51,883 nt of DNA, from contig CAMWFH010000018.1 in the NCBI GenBank assembly GCA_947173485.1, forward strand, positions 1-51,883, in the 5' to 3' direction. Numbering within the stretch: position 1 is the stretch's first letter; the number at the start of each line of letters is the position of its first letter. Source of the DNA: an uncultured Clostridia bacterium. GTDB taxonomy: Bacteria > Bacillota > Clostridia > Oscillospirales > Oscillospiraceae. Shown piece by piece: positions 48,947 to 51,883 of this stretch. A program made the position numbers and the translations under genes. The notes below the pieces were generated by a model. It was not told the origin of the DNA and searched no databases. It saw only the letters and a program-made list of their open reading frames with translations.

Positions 48947-49024
48947 GATATATAACGTTTCACGAGCGCGGCGAGAGCTGCTGTTGGTGGTTTCTTTTTT
49001 TGCGGATGTGAAACGTTATATATC
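48947..49024. repeat. Perfect 17-bp inverted repeat flanking 44 bp in the transporter leader
   Basis: GATATATAACGTTTCAC (48947-48963) and its exact complement GTGAAACGTTATATATC (49008-49024). Each arm contains TGAAACGTTA. It may be a pair of LacI-family operators placed as a roadblock or loop, or a long leader hairpin in the RNA. Confidence 0.85.
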
Positions 49025-49102
49025 GCAGGAGCTTTCAGGAGAAAGGAGGGCGGCTTTCCCCACGACCTGACGACCATTCTTGAAAAAAGGAAGTGAGCCA
49101 CT

Positions 49103-50065
49103 ATGAAAACAAAAGCGCGATCCAACTCTCTGGCATACCAGGGGGGCAGCGCCGCTGCCGTCCAGCCGGGCCGCCGCTCCCTCAGCCGGCGGATCCTGGA
49201 CAACTGGCAGCTCTACGCCCTGCTGCTGATCCCCGTGCTGCTGACCTTCATCTACAAGTACATCCCCATGTACGGCATCCAGATCGCCTTCCGGGACTTC
49301 AAGGCCAGCCGGGGGTACCTGGGCAGCGAATGGGTGGGCTGGTACTGGTTCAAGCGGTTCTTCAGCTCTCCCACCTGCTGGCGGATGATCAAGAACACGG
49401 TGCTGATCAGTCTCTACAGCCTGCTGTGGAGCTTCCCGATCCCCATCATCCTGTCCTTGATCATCAACCAGCTCCGGTTCCGCCGGTACAAGCGGGTGGT
49501 GCAGACGGTGCTGTATGCCCCCCACTTCATCTCTGTCATGGTCATCTGCGGTATGATCCGGATCTTCCTCAGTCCCTCCGGCGGCCTGCTGAACCTGCTC
49601 CTGGGGACCCAGATCGACTTTTTGACCCAGTCCTCCGCCTTCCGCACCATCTACATCGCCTCCGGCATCTGGCAGGACGCCGGCTGGGGGTGCATCATCT
49701 ACCTGGCCACCCTGGCCAACGTGGATCCGGGGCTCTATGAGGCGGCCAAGATCGATGGCGCCTCGGTGTTCCAGCGGATCTTGAACATCGACATCCCGGA
49801 GCTTTTGCCCATGGCCATCCTGAACCTGATCATGGCCGCCGGCGGCCTGATGAACGTGGGATTCGAGAAGGTCTGGCTGCTCCAGACGGACCTGAACAAG
49901 GCCGCCAGCGATGTGATCGCCGTCTACGTCTACCAGCAGGGCATCGAGAGCGCCAAGTACAGCTACTCCACGGCGGTGGGCCTCTTCAACACGGCGGTGA
50001 ACATCGTGCTGCTGCTGGTGGTGAACAAGATCGCGTCCAAGGCGTCGGACGTGGAATTTGTGTAA
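49103..50065 (+). CDS. lplB: Sugar/polysaccharide-fragment ABC transporter permease (LplB family)
   Basis: A 320-residue membrane protein with six helices. After a basic N-terminal segment comes LSRRILDNWQLYALLLIPVL. Next is the LplB block YIPMYGIQIAFRDFKASRGYLGS (near residues 51-73), GSEWVGWYWFKRFF and the EAA motif DPGLYEAAKIDGASVFQRIL near 208-227. It differs from MalF by the shorter first loop. AAAAGGAAGTGAG precedes the ATG. It starts an operon with a YtcP-type permease and a binding protein. The ATPase is not encoded here and is probably a shared MsmX-type protein encoded elsewhere. Confidence 0.92.
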   Translation: MKTKARSNSLAYQGGSAAAVQPGRRSLSRRILDNWQLYALLLIPVLLTFIYKYIPMYGIQIAFRDFKASRGYLGSEWVGWYWFKRFFSSPTCWRMIKNTVLISLYSLLWSFPIPIILSLIINQLRFRRYKRVVQTVLYAPHFISVMVICGMIRIFLSPSGGLLNLLLGTQIDFLTQSSAFRTIYIASGIWQDAGWGCIIYLATLANVDPGLYEAAKIDGASVFQRILNIDIPELLPMAILNLIMAAGGLMNVGFEKVWLLQTDLNKAASDVIAVYVYQQGIESAKYSYSTAVGLFNTAVNIVLLLVVNKIASKASDVEFV

Positions 50066-50080
50066 AGGAGGCGGAACGAA

Positions 50081-50980
50081 ATGGCAAAGAAACGCTCCAT
50101 GTCTACCGGGATGTCCGAGCGGACCAGCGATATCGTCCTGGTGGCGATCTGTGCGGTGGTCCTGGTCATCGTGGCCTACCCCCTGTACTATGTGCTGGTC
50201 GCCTCCTTCTCCGACCCCTATGAGGTGTACGCCGGCAAGACCTTCCTCCTGCCCAGCGGCTTCACCCTGGACGGCTACAAGGCGGTGTTCGCGGAGAAGA
50301 GCATCGTATCCGGCTTCCTCAACTCGGTGAAGTACACCGTGATCGGCACGATCTTCTCCGTGGCCATGCTCTACATCACCGCCTACCCCCTGGCCCAGAA
50401 GGACCTGCCGGGGCGAAAGGCGCTGAGCATCTTCTTCCTGATCACCATGTACTTCGGCGGCGGCCTGGTGCCCACCTACCTGGTGGTGAAGGCCACCAAC
50501 CTGACCGGCAGTATGTGGTCCCTGTTCCTCCCCGGCGGCGTGGCGGTGGGCAATATGATCATCGTCCGCAACTACTTCCAGAACTCCATCCCCCACGACC
50601 TGATCGAGGCCAGCCAGATCGACGGCTGCTCCAAGCTGCGGACCTTCTTCTCCGTGGTGATCCCCCTGTCCATGCCCATCATGGCGGTGATGGTGGTGTT
50701 CTCCATGGTGGCCTATTGGAACGACTGGTTCACCGCCCTGATCTACTTAGGCGGCAAGGGCACCCCTCTGCCCCTGGTGATGCGGAACATCCTGATCAAG
50801 AGCTCGGCCTCCGCCTCCCAGGCCGCCACCATCTCCGGCGGCTACGCGGAGCTGAACAAGCTGACGGAGCTTTTGAAGTTCTGCTCCATGATCGTGGCGG
50901 CGGTGCCGATGCTGGTCATCTACCCCTTTGTCCAAAAGCACTTTGAGAAGGGCTTCATGGCTGGGGCTGTCAAGGGCTGA
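50081..50980 (+). CDS. ytcP: Carbohydrate ABC transporter permease (YtcP/LplC family)
   Basis: A 299-residue permease, partner of LplB. Motifs include the first loop VASFSDPYEVYAGKTFLLPS, GFTLDGYKAVF near residues 62-72, MYFGGGLVPTYLVVK near 125-139 and the EAA loop IPHDLIEASQIDGCSKLRTF near 170-189. The end FVQKHFEKGFMAGAVKG is near-invariant in YtcP/LplC proteins. AAAGGAGG is upstream of the ATG, 16 bp after lplB. Relatives import alginate, rhamnogalacturonan or other uronide and plant-polymer fragments, so a similar substrate is plausible. Confidence 0.93.
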   Translation: MAKKRSMSTGMSERTSDIVLVAICAVVLVIVAYPLYYVLVASFSDPYEVYAGKTFLLPSGFTLDGYKAVFAEKSIVSGFLNSVKYTVIGTIFSVAMLYITAYPLAQKDLPGRKALSIFFLITMYFGGGLVPTYLVVKATNLTGSMWSLFLPGGVAVGNMIIVRNYFQNSIPHDLIEASQIDGCSKLRTFFSVVIPLSMPIMAVMVVFSMVAYWNDWFTALIYLGGKGTPLPLVMRNILIKSSASASQAATISGGYAELNKLTELLKFCSMIVAAVPMLVIYPFVQKHFEKGFMAGAVKG

Positions 50981-50996
50981 GAGAGGAGGAAACTGC

Positions 50997-51883
50997 ATGA
51001 AAAGAAAGCTTTGCGCCGCGCTTTTGACGGCGGCGCTGTTCCTGGGCCTCCTGTCCGGGTGCAGCAGCGGCCTGGTGGTCAACGTCAACGACGGCACGGT
51101 CAACCCCAACACGGACCAGACCGAGTTCGATATCATGGGCGGGATGTCCGCTCTGTCCAAGGGCTACGACAGCCACGAGGTGCTGGACGCCCTCCAGGAG
51201 CAAGCCGGCATCCACATCAACTGGGAGACCATGTCTGACTCCCTGGCGGAGCAGGTGAACATCCGCATCACCGGCGGCCAGTACCCCGACGCCTTTATGG
51301 GCGTAGGCTTCAGCAACTACGACCTGGCCCGGTACGGGGACGACGGCACCTTCCTGGACCTGACTCCCTACTTCACCCCGGACATCATGCCCAACCTGTG
51401 CGCCGTGCTGGAGGAACACCCGGAGATCCGGGCGGCCATCACCCAGGAGGACGGCAAGATCTACGGCCTGCCCTCCGGGGAGCAGATGACCACCGCCGGT
51501 ATCGGCGCGCCGATGGATGAGGCGTTCTCCATCTTCTCCGTCCCCCAGTACAGCATGATCAACAAGGCATGGCTGGACGACCTGGGGCTGGAGATGCCCA
51601 CCTCCTTGGATGAGCTCCACGACGTTCTGCAAGCCTTCAAAGACAACGATATGTCCGCCAAGTACTACGGCAACACCCCCGGCTCCACACTGCCTATGAC
51701 CACCGGCTTCGACCAGTGGTGCTGGGGCCAGAACATCTTCTACGCCGGCTTCGGCTTCACCAACTGGCCCAATGATGTGATCAACGATATCCACCTAAAG
51801 GCGGACGGCACCGTGGAGTTCGTCTGCGCCAGCGACGCCTACCGGGACTGCCTGACCTACTTCCACGACTGGTACGCCGAGGG
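50997..51883 (+). CDS. Extracellular solute-binding lipoprotein (LplA family), 3' end cut by window
   Basis: The first 295 residues of a binding protein; the gene runs off the end of the window. The N-terminus MKRKLCAALLTAALFLGLLSG is followed by cysteine 22, a lipobox, and SSG. The mature domain begins with FDIMGGMSALSKGYDS and ITGGQYPDAFMGVGFSNYDL, the carbohydrate-binding protein family 1 pattern seen with LplB/YtcP permeases. GAGGAGGAAA precedes the ATG by five bases. It should deliver an oligosaccharide to LplB-YtcP, encoded directly upstream. Confidence 0.9.
   Translation, partial: MKRKLCAALLTAALFLGLLSGCSSGLVVNVNDGTVNPNTDQTEFDIMGGMSALSKGYDSHEVLDALQEQAGIHINWETMSDSLAEQVNIRITGGQYPDAFMGVGFSNYDLARYGDDGTFLDLTPYFTPDIMPNLCAVLEEHPEIRAAITQEDGKIYGLPSGEQMTTAGIGAPMDEAFSIFSVPQYSMINKAWLDDLGLEMPTSLDELHDVLQAFKDNDMSAKYYGNTPGSTLPMTTGFDQWCWGQNIFYAGFGFTNWPNDVINDIHLKADGTVEFVCASDAYRDCLTYFHDWYAE

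Larger units (their letters stand above)
48689..49102. other. Regulatory intergenic region of the LacI gene and the Lpl-type transporter
   Basis: About 414 bp holding two divergent promoters, four TGAAAC-type operator candidates, a perfect 17-bp inverted repeat and a GGCCCC/GGGGCC hairpin (48743-48760) in the LacI leader. No gene is seen. Confidence 0.8.

Noticed and set aside
48947..49024. Miniature transposon (MITE) bounded by the 17-bp inverted repeat
   Set aside because: There is no target-site duplication, the interior is only 44 bp, and both arms contain the operator-like TGAAACGTTA seen elsewhere in the same region.

Overview
The window is a GC-rich chromosomal segment from a low-oxygen Gram-positive bacterium. 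I infer a gut Clostridia of the Oscillospiraceae type (Oscillibacter, Dysosmobacter or Flavonifractor-like). The grounds are lipobox-type solute-binding proteins, a sortase-type wall protein, sigma-A-like promoters, an NfnAB-type transhydrogenase, a small NrdD-like protein and strong G/C third-position bias. The genus is a guess. No rRNA, tRNA, CRISPR array, prophage or intact insertion sequence was seen.

Layout. 1-3.1 kb: the end of a branched-chain amino acid ABC operon (livH-livM-livG-livF) closed by a bidirectional terminator. 3.1-5.9 kb: an 88-residue protein carrying a class III ribonucleotide reductase glycyl-radical-like motif, divergent from nfnA-nfnB. 6.0-7.2 kb: an ArsR-type metal sensor convergent with a ZIP metal transporter. 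7.4-10.9 kb: a GntR/FCD regulator, a YfcC-type carrier and an M20 peptidase. 11.2-16.7 kb: a signalling island with a putative PD-(D/E)XK-like protein, a cytoplasmic leucine-rich-repeat protein and a kinase/VWA/PP2C triad of the TerY-P (YegI-YegL-YegK) kind. 16.9-19.8 kb: an orphan DegT-like PLP enzyme, then a creatininase-family hydrolase and an RpiR regulator. 20.1-27.9 kb: an isoaspartyl-dipeptide salvage operon made of iadA, a five-gene Dpp/Opp-type importer and an M42 aminopeptidase. 28-31.3 kb: an osmoprotectant (Opu/Pro) ABC operon with a fused permease-binding protein and an attenuator-like leader. 31.6-38.6 kb: an IclR regulator and a tripartite tricarboxylate transporter operon with an RraA-family aldolase and two D-2-hydroxyacid dehydrogenases. 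39.2-45.5 kb: an AP2-domain protein, two tandem cyclic-di-GMP-I riboswitch aptamers and a 1,849-residue wall-anchored adhesin. 45.8-51.9 kb: a LacI-family regulator with three small envelope proteins, divergent from an Lpl/YtcP-type polysaccharide-fragment ABC importer that runs off the end.

The genes mostly form self-contained uptake-and-degrade units, each with its own one-component regulator: GntR with M20/YfcC, RpiR with creatininase, IclR with the TTT operon, and LacI with the Lpl transporter. Many intergenic regions hold promoters with 17-18 bp spacers and palindromes placed where an operator would be.

The most unusual features are four: the tandem c-di-GMP riboswitches before the giant adhesin; the phosphorylation triad flanked by an LRR protein and a nuclease-like protein whose promoters share a 12-bp element; the stand-alone glycyl-radical-like NrdD fragment; and the array of TGAAACGTTA sites with a perfect 17-bp inverted repeat in the LacI/Lpl intergenic region. 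All names and functions come from reading the sequence. No database search or folding program was run.
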